64,000 nt of DNA from Acanthornis magna (taxonomy: Eukaryota > Chordata > Aves > Passeriformes > Acanthizidae). The translations under genes and the position numbers were made by a program. The notes beneath the pieces were generated by a model. It was not told where the DNA came from. It was given only the letters and a program-made list of their open reading frames with translations, and did no database searches. This document shows positions 22,365 to 37,045 of the stretch, in pieces. The stretch is from contig JAWUZG010000138.1 in assembly GCA_036785705.1 (NCBI GenBank), positions 3,513,427 through 3,577,426 on the forward strand, given 5' to 3'. Each line of letters opens with the position of its first letter. Position 1 is the stretch's first letter.

Positions 22365-22652
22365 ACTATAGTGACAGGACAAGGAGAGATGGGTCCAGGC
22401 TGAAAGAGGGGAAATTTAGTTTGGGTATATAGAAGAAATCCTTCCCTGTGAGGCTGGGGAGGGGCTGGCAGGGGAATTCCTGGACATGTGTCTGCCCCTG
22501 GATCCCTGGAAGTGTCCCAGACCAGGCTGGACACGGGGGCTCGGAGCAGCCTGGGACAGTGGGAGGTGTCCCTGCCCAAGGCAGAGGTGGCACTGGATGG
22601 GCTTTGAGGTCCCTCCCACCCCAAACCATTCTGGGATTCTCTGATTCTCTAA
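22365..22652 (+). mobile_element. CR1 LINE 3' end fragment
   Basis: Starts GACAGGACAAGGAGAGATGG and ends at CCCAAACCATTCTGGGATTC, with typical CR1 tail words between. Confidence 0.82.
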
Positions 22653-23185
22653 GCAGAACTTTGAAAATAATCATTTGCTTCTCTTTAGTTGGATAATTGA
22701 ACCAAAGGAATCTTTCCAAACTTCTCAGAGCTGGTCTGTGGTTTTACAAATCCTCTCTGTGTCCCCAGAGACCAAATGTCCATTTTGGTTTCCCTTCTTT
22801 GCTCAGCTCCTCTCTCACCTTCCTTACAGCCTCAGTCCTTTACACACAGAAAATCAACACTTTCTGGCTTTTGAGCACCCTTTAATTGTTTAATCCTGAA
22901 AATTTGCTGGAATAGGCCAGATTAATGGCTGGGAAGCCCTGGAATGCTGTGTGGTACTGTAGACTCCATCCCACCTGGATTTGCTCAAAAATCACCAGCC
23001 AGGCATTCAACAGTGCTTTCCTCCTGAGGAAGAAATGCAGGATTGCTCTGATTTGCCTCTTGTTATTATCCCTCGAGAATTCCCTTCCTCAGGCTTTCTC
23101 AGCACTAAATGCTAGAAGTGATTTCTTTTTCCCAGAAAAAAATCTCCACCAAAGAAAAATTGGTGTTTTCACACATTGAGCTTGG

Positions 23186-23214
23186 GCTTAGAGAAAAAAA
23201 AAAAAAAAAAAAAA
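23186..23214. repeat. Poly-A run
   Basis: More than twenty consecutive A residues follow GCTTAGAG. It is not at the end of an identifiable element or transcript. Confidence 0.85.
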
Positions 23215-23559
23215 AGAATATTCTGCAAGTGCTGGTGCAATCCCCAGAGCTGGCAGCTCTGAGCACAGGTAGAGAGGCAAATGCTGCCTGAGTCTCTGGT
23301 ACAATTCAAATGTCAAACTCTCCCGACTCCTCCCAGCCCCTGGCCAGCCTGGAGCCACCACCAGCTTCACTCTGCCTCTTGTGCCCTTGGTTTGTGCCAC
23401 AGCTTCAGGCTCAAGCCAGCTTCTGATGCCATAAATCTCCTTTATTCCCTTTTTGCGTTACTTATTTTCCACTTCACTCATGTAGTTCCCCCAAGCTAAG
23501 AGAGAGAATTTTCTGAGTAAGAACATTAGGATTTCAGGAAGGATTTCAGGATATCAGGG

Positions 23560-24098
23560 ACGGGATTGTGCCCTGCTCAGGTGAGCCCCACCTGCAGAGC
23601 TGCCCCAGCCCTGGGCCAGCACAGGAAGGAGCTGGAGCAGCTGGAGAGAGTCCAGAGGAGCACCAGGATGAGCAGAGGGATGGAGCAGCTCTGCTGGGAG
23701 GGAAGGCTGGGAGAGCTGGGATTGTTCACCTGGAGAGGAGAAGCTTTGGGGTGACCTCACTGTGGCTTTGCAGTGCCTGAAGGAGCTGCAGGAAAGATGG
23801 AGAGAGATTTGGGACAAAGGATGGAGGGACAGGACACAGGGAATGGCTTCCCACTGCCAGAGGGCAGGGCTGGATGGGATATTGGGAAGGAATTCCTCCC
23901 AGTGAGGGTGGGCAGGCCCTGGCACAGGTGCCCAGAGAAGCTGTGGCTGCCCCTGGATCCCTGGCAGTGTCCAAGGCCAGGCTGGACATTGGGGCTTGGA
24001 GCAGCCTGGGACAGTGGGAGGTGTCCCTGCCTGTGGCAGGGGTGGGATGGGAAGAGCTTCAAGGTCCCAACCTGAATCAGTATGGGATTCTGTGATTC
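23560..24098 (+). mobile_element. CR1 LINE 3' fragment, longer copy
   Basis: About 540 bp: GAGCAGCTGGAGAGAGTCCA, GGAGCACCAGGATGAGCAGA, then the standard 3' tail ending GGATTCTGTGATTCTCTG. Confidence 0.85.
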
Positions 24099-25479
24099 TC
24101 TGTTTTAACTCCACAGAAGTGTTTCCCCTCTTGCAGCCTCTCTGGGCTCTCTGAGGTTATGGAGCCTCCATCTGCTCTCTCCCACCCAGCACAACGATGT
24201 TCCTGCACAGGCAGCAGAGCTGAAGCACAGACTTGTTTATTCTCTACCTGAGGGGTTTTTGGCAAGGCTAAGAGCTGCTTTGGGTTGCTGGCTGCTTTGT
24301 TTGGGTTTTTTGCCATAGTCTGGTACTTTGTCCATGGAAAACCATTCCTCCTTTTCCAATGGCTGCTGTGTTGATGTGCTCAGCTCAGGCAAGGGCAGAC
24401 ACCCATAGTGATGAAGGGCTGAGTCATTTCCAGAGCTTGTTTGTGACGAATGTGGCTAATTACAAATAGGCAGGAGATGGGATTGCATCCTCCAGACAGG
24501 GCCAGAGGCCTGGGACAAGAGGATCAGCCCTAAAAGCAGCTCTAGGGAAGGACACCAGGGCTGAATTTCACCCTCCTTGGTTTCCATGCCTGAGAGATGA
24601 AGAGCCAGTGGGAGGAGAAGTGGAGGTGCTGATATAGAATGGGAATATTGCTGGTATGAGGTGAGGATTTGGGGCTCATCCGTGCTCCTGGATGCCCTGA
24701 AGGACCCCCAGGGATGATATTTGCTTGCTCCTCACACTGCAGTACTTCACATCAAATATTAATTAATAACTGTAATTAAGCACTCCTCCCTCTCTTCTCC
24801 ATCTGAGCTGTCACTCTCCAGCCCAGGACAGTCAAAGGACACTGACAAAGCCAAGTCTGGGTGACACCAGCACCAGGATGAGGATGAGGATGAGGATCAG
24901 GAGGGACTCCCTGGTGCTGTCCATGGCTGCAGCAAGAGGGAGGCTCCTCCTCCATCCCATCCTGGTCCAATGCTGCTTTTTCCCAGCTTTGCCTGTGCTG
25001 ACAACAGAGGCCCAAAGTCAGCAGCGGAGCAGGGACTGGAGCTCTCTGGAAAGGCTCCAGCCCCAGAGTGATGGAGGGAGCTGGGAGCCAAGAGGGTAGA
25101 GGTGAAGCTTCCCCAGAGGGGAACAGAATAAAAATCTATTCTTTTTATGTAAAGGCATCACCCAAATAAATCTCATTTTCTGTCCTGCAGGCCGAAGGGC
25201 TGGTGTGGGTCCAAGGAGCAGCAGGCTGAGAATCGCAGCCTGTGTTTGCACACAGGGGAAATGCCCCACTCATCCCTCAATTAAATGAGTCTTGTTTCCT
25301 TTCAGGCATCAGGAGTCAGATCCCAAATTGCTGCAGAGAGGGGCAGCTCTGCTGCAGTCAGGAAAATCTGATTTACCCCAGCCGAGGATGAGCAAACCCG
25401 GCCAGGTGAGAGAGGTTTGGTGGAGGAGGGGCTGCAGAGGAGGCTCCTCTGGCTGTGTGGGCACGTTCTGGGAGTGCCG

Positions 25480-25855
25480 GAATACTGGAATATGAGGCTG
25501 GGAATACTGGAATACTGGAATATGAGGCTGGAATACTGGAATATGTGTCTGGGAGTGCTGGAATACTGGAATGTGTGTCTGGGAGTGCTGGAATACTGGA
25601 ATATGAGGCTGGGAGTGCTGGAATACTGGAATGTGTGTCTGGGAGTGCTGGAATACTGGAATATGAGGCTGGGAGTGCTGGAATACTGAAATGTGTGTCT
25701 GGAATACTGGAATGTGAGGCTGGGAGTGCTGGAATACTGGAATGTGAGGCTGGGAGTGCTGGAATGCTGGAATATGAGGCTGGGAGTGCTGGAATATGAG
25801 TCTGGGAGTGCTGGAATACTGGAATTTGAGGCTGGGAGTGCTGGAATACGTGCAG
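25480..25855. repeat. 30-bp minisatellite, about twelve units
   Basis: The unit GCTGGGAGTGCTGGAATACT plus GGAATATGAG, with TGTGTCT and TGTGAGG variants, repeats from about 25480 to 25855. The 30-bp period keeps several frames open on both strands, giving ten-residue-repeat ORFs. Confidence 0.92.
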
Positions 25856-27097
25856 GGCTTCTCTCTGCTTGCAAAGCAGAGAGCTGCAGGAGCCACAGCC
25901 CCGAGGGGATTTAGGGTCGGGCTCACAGATTCATTTTGCACTGCTCAAGGCAGCAGCTGAGGGCACAGCTCTGCCAGCTGAGCTTTGTGCAATCCAAACC
26001 AGTCCCCAGAGACCCAAAGCGTCTGGAAATATCCCTGACTTGGGATGTTTAAGACACTTGAGCAGGAAGATCAGCAGGCAGGGCGTTATCACAGGCCCTG
26101 GTGCAGAAAGCGAAGTCTCCTTTGCCCACCCCGGCAGGGGCAGGTGGGGCTGATCCCGGGAAGGATTAACATGGGATGGAATTTGGTGTCAGTCCTGCCA
26201 GCTCCTGCATTCTGCTATTTGTGGGGACTCAGGGGAGTCAGGACCCTCCAGAGTCAGGGAAAAGGGAGGATGGAAAATAAAACGATTGAGGCCAATGTGA
26301 GGCCAAACCTCTGCTTCCTCTCAAGAGGAAAAGTCAAGTTCAAGGTGCTGCCACTTCCCTGTCATGGAGAGGTGCCCCGAGCTGTGCCCAGCTCTTTGCA
26401 GGCACAAATGAATGCCAGATTTATCCAATTTACTCTGAGTTTCATGAGGAGCTGATTGCTGCCTGCCAGAAAGAGGCATCACTGAGGCTGGCTCTCCTTT
26501 GTGAGTGGAACTGGGATGGTTTGGACCGGCAAAGAGCTTTCAGTCAGCTGGAATTGAGGTCAGGATCCCCCAGAAGCCTCTTTGAACCAACAGGACCCTA
26601 AAGTCTGATGGATCCTTGCAGGATGGTTTCTGCAGGAATGAACGCAAGGTGAGGGAACATCTCAGACACAGTTCAGCTTCAGAGCTGGCAAACTCATTGA
26701 TGTCCAGAAAGAATCCTAATTCAAAACCAGAATTCCTGATGTTGAGGTGATGGCAGTGGTGACAATTCCCTTTCCTCCCAGGGCTGACCCTGGGGCCTCT
26801 CTGGTGCCAGCAGTGGGAATCCCAAAACTCTGCTTTTGGGTGCTTTGTGGACGTGTCAGCTCAGCAGCACCAGCTGGGACCTGGCTCCCAGAGCTGCTCC
26901 AAGGGGTTTTTGCGTCTCAGCTTCACTCTTGACTGACAGACAGGATGTTGAATTAAATTCCAGGCTCATGACAAAGGATGCTGGGCACACTGGTGTCTCG
27001 TGGATGGACAGCAAACATTCCCTTTTCTGTGGAGTGGGATTACAACACTTTATTTAAAAACCCCACAGTGGATTGGTTGTTCCCTCTCCAAACAGAA

Positions 27098-27228
27098 AAT
27101 CATGGAATCCCTGAATGGTTTGGGTGGAAAGGGACCTTAGAGATCATCCCATTCCACCCCTGCCACGGGCAGGGACCCTTCCACGGGACCAGGCTGCTCA
27201 GAGCCCCATCCATCCCAGCCTTGGATGA
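27098..27228 (-). mobile_element. CR1 LINE 3' end fragment
   Basis: AATCATGGAATCCCTGAATG and GGGCAGGGACCCTTCCACGG on the plus strand are the complement of a CR1 tail. Confidence 0.75.
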
Positions 27229-28124
27229 GAGTTTGATCCCAGTGAAAGTTTTTATTGTATTTATTTTATGTTGTTATAACTTCTTGGTGTGGCACAAAGG
27301 CTCAGACCTCACCGAGGTCCAGGGGTGCAGGAGGCCCTCCCCACCTGGCACAACCTGAAAATCCACATCCTTCCAGAGCAATGAGGGAACCATTTGCAGC
27401 TTTAGGTTCATCTGAAGCCAACATCCCTGCCTGGTGCATCCCTGCCCCAGAGCTCCCTGGGGGAGCTGGATTGGGTGGTAATTGCAAGGATTACAGGACT
27501 ACATCCTCGTACAGATATTTGAATTTTTATCTGTTAACTGTTCTTGAACAGAGCACTGGTGGGTGGGGAAATATAGCTTTAATTTCCCAGTTCTGGCTCA
27601 TTTTGGGAGACTTGAATTGCTGCTGTTCTCCTGCTTTATAAAGCACCTGCATGAGCAGGGCTTGAAAGGGGCCACCCTTTTGTTGTGCCACTTTTCCCTG
27701 CCCTGGTTCATCTTTGTGGCATTCAGGGGATGTTGAACAAAAGCCTGAGGTGCTTTCTAGATTTCCCTTTCTGTCACATCCCTGGGATTTGTGTGCTTTA
27801 GAGCTGATCTGAAAGCACTCAGCCCCGTGGCAGCTCTTTTTTTGTTCCAACAAGTGGAACAAGTGTGTTCCAAAGAGGCTCCTGCCATCCTTCCCACTGC
27901 CCTCAGCGCTGCCGGGCAGGAATCAGCCGGGGAGAGAGATCAAAAATGACATCTCCACAATGGGAGGCTGCTGTGCATCCCTGACGGAAAATCTGGGCAG
28001 GCAGCACCTCCACACCCACTTGGTGTCTGTTCTAACAGCACAGGAGCTTGCTTGGAGATGGAGTGAGGGAAATATATTCAGTGTGGGAAATAAACACATT
28101 CACAGCTTCTCCAAAGGGGAACCC

Positions 28125-28190
28125 AACAGATATATGGCTGGACTCGATAATCTTACAGGGCTTCTTAGATATTAATGATTCTGTGGTTCT
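28125..28190 (+). mobile_element. Very short CR1-like 3' end
   Basis: GGCTGGACTCGATAATCTTA followed by AATGATTCTGTGGTTCT resembles the last 60 bp of a CR1 subfamily. Confidence 0.55.
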
Positions 28191-31100
28191 AAAAGAAGAA
28201 ATTAATTTTTAAATTTTGCTTTAAATGCTCCTGAGTCTTTGAGTAGAAGTCAGAGCAGGGAGATTTTGTGTCACAAAAAGGTCTTTGCACTCAGCCTGAT
28301 GATCTCTGGTGGGAAGGGTACAGGTGAGTGTTTGAAACAGCAGAGCTTCAAAGGAGGGACTGAGATCTGAGCCCTTCTCCAGGGCAGTTCCTGTCTCATT
28401 TTCTATCCTCTAAATGTGACATTGAGGGGTGGGAAAAATCCACATCCCCACACCCCCTGCAGTGCCCTGGGGGCCATGGGATGGCCAGAGCATCCTTCAG
28501 GTGATGGCCAGGTCAAATTCCTGCTGAATCCCAGGGTCCCAGGATGGGTCAGGCTGGAGGGACTCCAGTGGATCCCATCTGTGCCACCTCCCTGCTCCAG
28601 CAGGGTCATCCCAGAGCTCAGGGCACAGCACTGTGTCCCCACAGCTCTGCAGTATCCCCAGGGAGGAGACTCCAGCCCTCTCTGGGCTCTGCTCAGGGCT
28701 GGGCAGTGCCCAGGGCAGAAGTTGTGCCTCCTGTGCAGGGGGAGCTCCCTGGGCTCAGTCGGTGCCGTTCCTCTGTGCCATTGCTGCCCCGGAGCAGAGC
28801 CCGGCCCTGCTCGGAGCCTCCCTGCACACAGCCATGGCAGCCAGGGCTGAGGCCATCTCAGCTGGGGCTCCTCTGGAGCCTGAGCAGCTCCCTCAGCCTT
28901 TCCTGAGCACAGAGATAATTTATAAGAGACAGATGAGTGCAGTCCTCAAGTGTTGCCCAATTTCATAAACATCAGGATGTTGGAATGAAGAGAGGATTCA
29001 TCCGGGATGGGTTTTGACTCAGTTCATGGCTTGGCCCCAAAGGCTCTCTGCTTGCAGCTGCTCCATGAGCTTTGCTCGTGGCTCCCACCCTCCCTGGTGT
29101 CCATGGGAATCAGAGTTTGGAGACCTGGCTTTGGATGTGGCTTCCAGCAACTCAGAATGTGGCTCAGTGTAATTCAAAAGACCTAATTCCAAAATACCCA
29201 CCCTGTTGGATGCAGCAGCTTCACCTGTGGTGGATGATAAAGCTGCTCCCCACTGCCATGTGGGAATTGCCTCCAGAGGATCCACGGCAGTCCTGGAGTA
29301 GCAATTCCGTCTCCTCCCATTGTTACCAAACTGATTTGTCCGTGGTCAGAATCAAAAGGGAATTAAATTGGAATGGTTTATTTGGGACGCTGTGGGCTCT
29401 TCTGAAGAACAGAGGTTTTCACACGTACACTGGTGACCTACCAGGGGGACCTTATAAAACCTAAATTTAAAAAACTTAATTAAAATAGGGTTCATTGGGA
29501 AAGGAAAAAGGGACAAGAACACGAGGAAAGTCTGTGGGCCTGGGTAATCTGTGTCTTTATGTTCATCAGTTTGGAATGACAGGAAATTCCACGCCTTGAA
29601 GGACAGCCAATGTGACTGACAGTGCCCATAGCCCGGGAATGACAGGAATTGCTGCTCCCAGTGCCTTGGAATGGATCATTAGTGGAGCAGGTGGAGGGCA
29701 GGTAATTTTTGTTTAAACCCCAGAGCAGTTCTGTGCTGTTATCACAGAGCTCTCTGACTGCTCACTCAGGGTGAGCTATTCTCATTTTCCACTTCAGCAA
29801 GGCCTGAGCTCAAAGCCATGGCTTTGATAGATGCAAATCTCAGGGCAGGATGTGAAACAATGCCCTGATTTTCTCAGCCTTAGTGCAGAATCTGCTCCTC
29901 ACTCTCACTGTCCATTTGTCTCTCCCCTGGATTTGCCTCACCTGCTTCAGTCCCCCCTCTGAAGGCTCCATCTCCTTGTGCTCCAGCTGAGCCTTTCTCT
30001 CTGTCACAGCTCCTTGTCCTGCCCACAGTGAACTGCTTGGATCCATTTCACAGCACAGAGCTCCTTTTTAACCTCTGCACTGTCTGTGGGATGAGTTCCC
30101 AATTTCCTGGGATGGTGCTCCCTGGTTTAGGTGACATTGTTAATGAGACTCCAATGATAACTCCTCCATTTCCAATACAAAGTGGAAACATTCCAATACA
30201 AACAACAATCAAAATGAAAACCATATTGTAGGCATCATCATCCCACCCCTTCTTTCCAGGCACACAAAACAAACTCTGTGTACTTTGGCTGCTTCACAGA
30301 GCAGTGGCTCTTTTCAGTCAGTAAAGTGACACTCCTAATGTTTAAATAATTCTAACACAGGGGGTTTATTTATATTCAAAATAAATAATTGGGCTTGGAA
30401 GGCTCCTGTTCAATTTCTTGCCTCACTTTGGGCTTCCTCCCTGCAGCCTGGTGAGAGGCAGACACTGTACTGTGATGGATTTAACTGAGGTTTATCTGCC
30501 CTGTGCTTTGTTTGTGTGCCCTGAGCTGAGTGGCTCAGAGCTGTGGTGGAAAGGCCATGGGAAGGCTGGAGGAATGAGGAATTGGCTCCCAAAGCTCAGG
30601 CTGATATCCCAGCCACTGGAGCATCGTTCTGAGTCACTCTGCACCTCATCCCTCGTTGGAGCAGTGACACAGCAGTGCCTCCTCTCCCGGAACAGAGACA
30701 GGAGAGAGGATGAGCTGCTCCAGCCTTTCCTGGGAAAAGCACAGTGAAGTGCCTCGGCTGATTAATGCTGGATGAGGCCCTGGATGCTGTTTCTCACCCA
30801 GAGACTGGCTCAGGCTCTGCTCACTTCATCCCTCAATTGACAAAGGCAGCTGGGACCCAATTGAAGTGAAAGGTTGGTTAAATAGAAATGAGAACTGCAG
30901 GGGAGCACTTGCAGCATTCACTGGGAACACAAAAAGCTCTTCTGAAATGCCAGTGGTTCTGCCCAAACCAGTCCCTGAAAGCTGCCACTTGCAGGGGCCC
31001 TTAAAGGACCTGGGTTCTCTGATCCTTCCTCCATTGGGGGCTGGATCCTGATCCTGGGGTTAACAAAGCGTCAGGCTGGGAAATGGGAGTGATCAGCTTG

Positions 31101-32992
31101 CTCTGCATCTGATGGCAGTGCCTACATTTCTCCATTTTCCCTAGGATTTGACTGCACTGGAATGTAAAAACAAATGGATATCATGAATTTGGCACTGGTG
31201 AGACAGCAAATGAAAGGTGTGAGAGATCAAGTCCTCAGAGCAAAAGGTTTTTTGCTGTTACCACCCCTGGGAAAAGAGGTGCTTTGGATCACATCAGAGA
31301 TTTCAAGGCTGGTTTGTATTTACTGGCTGGAATCGTGTGCAGCACAAATAGCAGCAGCTTCTTCATGTTCCATTTCAGCAGCTCTGCTCTTTGATCTTTA
31401 AAGCACCACTGGAAATATCTCATGGACTGCAGGCTTTCCCCTAATCGAGGAATGAGTAAAGTGAGGCATGGCAGAGTGGGAACATGGCCCAGACAAGGGC
31501 TGGGGTTAACGGACAGGAATTTGTGAGCCAAGTGGAGTGGACTCGAGGACTCAGACGAGTGGAATGAGGCAGATGTGTGAATAACCCCAGGAAAACAGAG
31601 GCACTCGTGGAGATGGAGCTGCTGTTTGGGTTAGAAGGACAAAGAAGTTGAGGACAGCCTTGGGCTGGGCTCAGCCTGGAGCAGGAGGGACAGGAGCAGG
31701 GGTTGTTACTCATTTGAGCTGAGAAGGGTGGTGGGGAGAGTCACAAAGTGCAGGGGGTTCTGCAGGAGCCTTTGCTGTGTCCTGTGTGCAGACAAAGGAC
31801 AGCCCAGAGTGCCAGAACAGCCCTGGTGGAATGTGCAGCATCTGGGATCTTGTGAGGAGACAGATGAGGATTGCAAAGGATTTAAAGTGCTGGGAATGTC
31901 TCTGTTGGTTCACTGCGACCTATTTGGGACAACTTGTAGTGAGGAGGAGGGGGAAAAGAGCATTTGGAAAGAGAAGTTACCAGAAAGAGCCATCAGCTCG
32001 GGGAGGGCAGAACCTCCAATGCCATAAACATTTCAGAAAAGTTTGACAAATATTTGTCTCAAGTTGTTTCTTTGTATTGGATCCTGCTTGGCCAAGGGGG
32101 TGGAGCAGGGAATTTCCTGAGTTTAGCTCTGTTTTCCAGGACTTCATGACTCTCGTTGAGCTATCACAACCTTCCTGCATTGTGGTGAGGATGAGGAAGG
32201 TTTTGCACAGTGAACAGCACCTACAGAGCTTCTGGATGGAAAATGCCACTTCCTACAACAGCAGAGCAAAAGTGTCACTGGGCAGCTGTGAGGGGTGGCA
32301 GAACTGATGACCCCAAAAGTCTTCATGGAACCCTGGTCTCAGACAAGCTCCTGAAAATATCCAGGTGGAAAAAGAAATCTGATGGACAGCACAGGCAGAG
32401 ATTGTTCAGGCTCTCCGAGTTTGGGGGTTGGCCCTGCTGCTTTGTCCTCCCTTAGAGGCATTTTGCAGGTGTTTTACAAGAAACAAGCTTCAGTTCAGGT
32501 GTGTGTTCCCACACTGAAGGGCAGCAGATAACCCCCAGAGGAACAAACAGAAGGGAAAGCAAAACTGCAGGAATTCTGTTTGCAGCAATTCCAAACCACA
32601 AAGTCTGGGGCTTGTTGTGTGGCGAAACTCCCCAGTTGTGTTCCAAGGCAGGGCTGCAATCCCTGAGCTCTCCAAGCCCAGCCCTCCCTCTGCTCCGGGA
32701 ATTGCTCGGTGCCTCTGCAGCCACACAAGGGCAGGGTCTGCTCAGGGTCACCAGGGACGGAGGGACTGCCCCTCAGTGGGGCACAGCTGGTCACAGGGGA
32801 GGGGGGGAGGCAGGAGGAGGTGACAGCAAACCCAGGGAAAGCCAGGCTGTGAACCTGGGATGGCAGAAAGGAAAGGAAAAATTGAAAATGGGGTCAGCTA
32901 AAGGGGAAAATAGAATGAATGCCTGAGAGAAAATACACTTGGAAAAGGGCTGGATCCAGGGCAGGTGCTGCAGTTCAGCCTTGCAGGGGTCA

Positions 32993-33499
<507 letters not shown>

Positions 33500-33889
33500 T
33501 CAGGGACAAGTGGGAATGACTGCAGGCTCCAGCCAGCCCCAGGCTCTCATGTTCCCACTTCTGTGACATCTCCTCCGGGAGCTCCCCTGGCACAGGGGAA
33601 CTGTGCCATCATGTACCTTGCCTGTGGCTAAATCCATGGATTTGCTGTCAGTTGTTTTAGCTTAACCTGGTGAATGGATGCTACTAAGAGCCTTTGGAAG
33701 GCCCTTGGTGTTACTGGCCCCTTTTCTGCCCACAGCTCCCTGGGATCTGCTGGTCCAGGCCCTGAGCACTGCTGGGCACTGACTGCACTTCAGCTGAGGA
33801 GGAATGATCGTCAAAATGCCCCAGGTGATTGATTATCCCACCCTGCCAAAATCGTAGGAATGCCTGAGTATTCCCCTGCCCGGGGGGAC

Positions 33890-34143
33890 AAGGGGGAGGG
33901 CCTTAAGCTGAAGAGGGAAGGTTTAGATTGGATATTTGGAAGAAATTATTTGCTGCAAGGGTGGTGAAGCCCTGGCACAGACAGGTTGTGGATTCTCCAC
34001 CCCTGGCAGTGTCCAAGGCCAGGTTGGATGGGACTTGGAGCAGTCTGGGATAGTGGAAGGTGTCCCTGCCCATGGCAGGGGTGCGACTGGATGAGGTTTA
34101 AGGTCCTTTCCAACCCCAACCATTGTGGGATTCTCTGATTCCA
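33890..34143 (+). mobile_element. CR1 LINE 3' end fragment
   Basis: CAGTGTCCAAGGCCAGGTTG, GTGTCCCTGCCCATGGCAGG and CCATTGTGGGATTCTCTGAT in order. Confidence 0.82.
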
Positions 34144-34144
34144 G

Positions 34145-36170
34145 GTGGAGCCAGCCTGGTCTGGAATTCCCCAGACTTGCACAAGCAGCTGGAACAGGAG
34201 CTGTGGGGCTGCTGCTTCCTCAGCCAGGCCAGGTGATCCTTTCTCTTACAGCTGAGGTAACTTTAAAGCATTTTTACAATTAGAGGAGACTCTATTTTAT
34301 ATTTCCTGTCATGCATTTACCGGATCCCCCCTGACAGCCTCCACAGCTCTGAATAAATGGGTCTGACTCCTCCAGGGGGACCCGGAGTTTGCTGTTCCTT
34401 TCAGATGGGCATGAAAGGATTCCTCACTTCTGAGAATCATCTTGGCTGTTGTTATAACACTTCCATGTTGTTGCTGCCACCTTTCCCTAGAGGCTCCTGG
34501 CACAGCCTCACTCGGATCTGCTCCGTTTTGGAGGCTCTCTCTCGCTTTCGCTCGGTCTCTCTTCCCTCCCCCCTTCTGCCCTGCCTTTAATGAATGACTT
34601 GTTGTGTAAATTCAGTCTTCTGTGTTTATTTTAATTTGTCTGGTCCTGATTAAGGAAAAAGCCCTCAGCTCCAATTCCTGGCGTTTACTGGGAAGCTCTT
34701 TTGAGCCAAGCTTTTAACCCCACATTCCCAAAGGAATACAGGGATGTCGGGGCTGCTTCTTTTGCAGTGTCCAATTGAAAGCTCTCTTCAGGGACCTGGT
34801 TCTGGTGAGCAGGAGTGCAGTCACTGCTGAAAATGTCGGGGTGTTTCCAGCCAGACACACTCACATTCCCGGGCGCTGGCCTAATTCTTCAAACAGCCTC
34901 CAGATTTCCGTGAAAGAAGTACTTATTATTAACTCCGTATCGTATCTAGGATTAAAAGCAACAGCTCTCAAATACTGTTTGTGTAAAGATCAGTGTAGGC
35001 AGCAGCCTGGGAAGTGATGCAAGTGAAAGGAGAATTTCTCTTGCAGGCATTGGAGACCTGAGAGAATTCTGTCATCAATTAAAATGCAGCAGAACATTGC
35101 AGTCCTTAATGCTGAGGATCTCAGATGTTTTAGTTAATGGAGATGATTTATCTCTCACACCTGCACTGACAGTTCTGTAGGCAATGGGCGACAGGCATTT
35201 AAAGGCATCATTGCTTATTTTTCCTCATGTGCCACTAAGAACATTTCCTGCTCCCAGCACAGCAAAGGTGGATCCCCCTGGCCTGTGCCCCTCTGTTGTC
35301 CATCAAACACTGAGCAAATTGTCTTCCTGCTGCCTGAAAATCCCCTGCTCTCATTAATGGAGCCCTCAGCAAAGGAATTCAGTCATTCCATCCTCGCTTC
35401 CTTTGGACTCCTTGATGCTCTGAGCCATAAACACTCCAGCAGGTTCCACAAGCTCTGCAGCAGCACTCACTGGGGTTGGGATCCAGGACCCACCTGCTGG
35501 AATGTGGGACAGGCTGGCAAAACCTCTGTGCTTGTGCAGGGGAACGAGCAGGGCAGGGGAGCGTGTGGGAGCCACCCAGGTGTCCCCGGGAGCTCTGTCA
35601 CCACCAGGTCCCCGTGGGGCAGCATTTGGAAATCAGGACTCTGCCCAGCACAGCACCACTCAGCAAAGCCATTCCGTCCCCATGGGTCACCCCAACCCTG
35701 TCACTGCAGGAGGAGGAGGACCCAAGGGCCCACTGGGGAGCTGGAGTGCTGTGTTGGAATGGCTGCTCCCAGAGCCCTGCACTCTCCTCCTGCCCCAGCT
35801 GGTTCTTTGTGCTTGGCAGGCAGCAAAGTGAAAACAATGGTCCTGACTCTGTCACCCTGTGGCCACTGCCACCCTCTGGCCACTGTCACCCTGTGGCTCT
35901 GCACAGGGCAGGAGCCGCGGCTGCTGAACCTCACTTTCTGTCTGTGACAGCGGCCAGGTGTCTCAGCCCTGCATCTGCCACGCTCCAGAAGGAAAGCAGA
36001 GGGCACAGGTTCTCTGGAGAAGCCCTGTCCTGCTCTTCAGTGGGGAGCAGCATCCCCTGATTAACGCAGCCCCAGTCTGAAGAACAAGCAGTGGCTGAAT
36101 TCACCTGTAGGAGCCAATGTAGGTCACACCAGCCGGGCAGGTTGGTGCCCTGGCAGCAGCAGCAGCAACC
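34145..36170. other. Intergenic DNA, nothing recognised
   Basis: No exons, RNA genes or repeats identified. The composition is less GC-rich than the flanks. An AT-rich stretch near 34900-35220 might be conserved non-coding sequence, but that cannot be judged from one genome. Confidence 0.4.
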
Positions 36171-36171
36171 C

Positions 36172-37045
36172 TGTCCCATGGCACAGCCACACTGTGTCCC
36201 ATGGCACAGCCATCCCCTGTCCCATGGCACAGCCATCCCCTGTCCAATGGCACAGCCCACCCTGTGTCCCATGGCACAGCCCACCCTATGTCCCATGGCA
36301 CAGCCATCCTCTGTCCCATGGCACAGCCCATCCTGTGTCCCATGGCACAGCCCATCCCCTGTCCCATGGCACAGCCATCCCCTGTCCAATGGCACAGCCC
36401 ATCCCCTGTCCCATGGCACAGCCCACCCTGTGTCCCATGGCACAGCCCACCCTATGTCCCATGGCACAGCCATCCTCTGTCCCATGGCACAGCCCATCCT
36501 GTGTCCCATGGCACAGCCAGCCCCTGTCCAATGGCACAGCCCACCCTGTGTCCCATGGCACAGCCCACCCTATGTCCCATGGCACAGCCATCCTCTGTCC
36601 CATGGCACAGCCATCCCCTGTCCCATGGCACAGCCATCCTGTGTCCCATGGCACAGCCAGCCCCTGTCCCATGGCACAGCCATCCCCTGTCCCATGGCAC
36701 AGCCATCCTCTGTCCCATGGCACAGCCATCCTCTGTCCCATGGCACAGCCATCCTCTGTCCCATGGCACAGCCAGCCCCTGTCCCATGGCACAGCCATCC
36801 CCTGTCCCATGGCACAGCCATCCTGTGTCCCATGGCACAGCCAGCCCCTGTCCCATGGCACAGCCATCCCCTGTCCCATGGCACAGCCATCCTCTGTCCC
36901 ATGGCACAGCCATCCTCTGTCCCATGGCACAGCCCACCCTATGTCCCATGGCACAGCCATCCTGTGTCCCATGGCACAGCCAGCCCCTGCCCCATGGCAC
37001 AGCCATCCTGTGTCCCATGGCACAGCCACCCCCTGTCCCGTTAGT
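36172..37045. repeat. 23/24-bp minisatellite CCCATGGCACAGCCATCC-CTGT, about 37 units
   Basis: The unit CCCATGGCACAGCCATCC plus TCTGT, CCTGT or TGTGT recurs for about 870 bp. Units alternate between 23 and 24 bp through an extra C after CACAGCC. Mixed lengths shift frames, yet the unit has few stops, so very long spurious ORFs arise on both strands. Confidence 0.95.

Noticed and set aside
36172..37045. CRISPR-like repeat-spacer pattern
   Set aside because: Units are contiguous without unique spacers, and the DNA is vertebrate.
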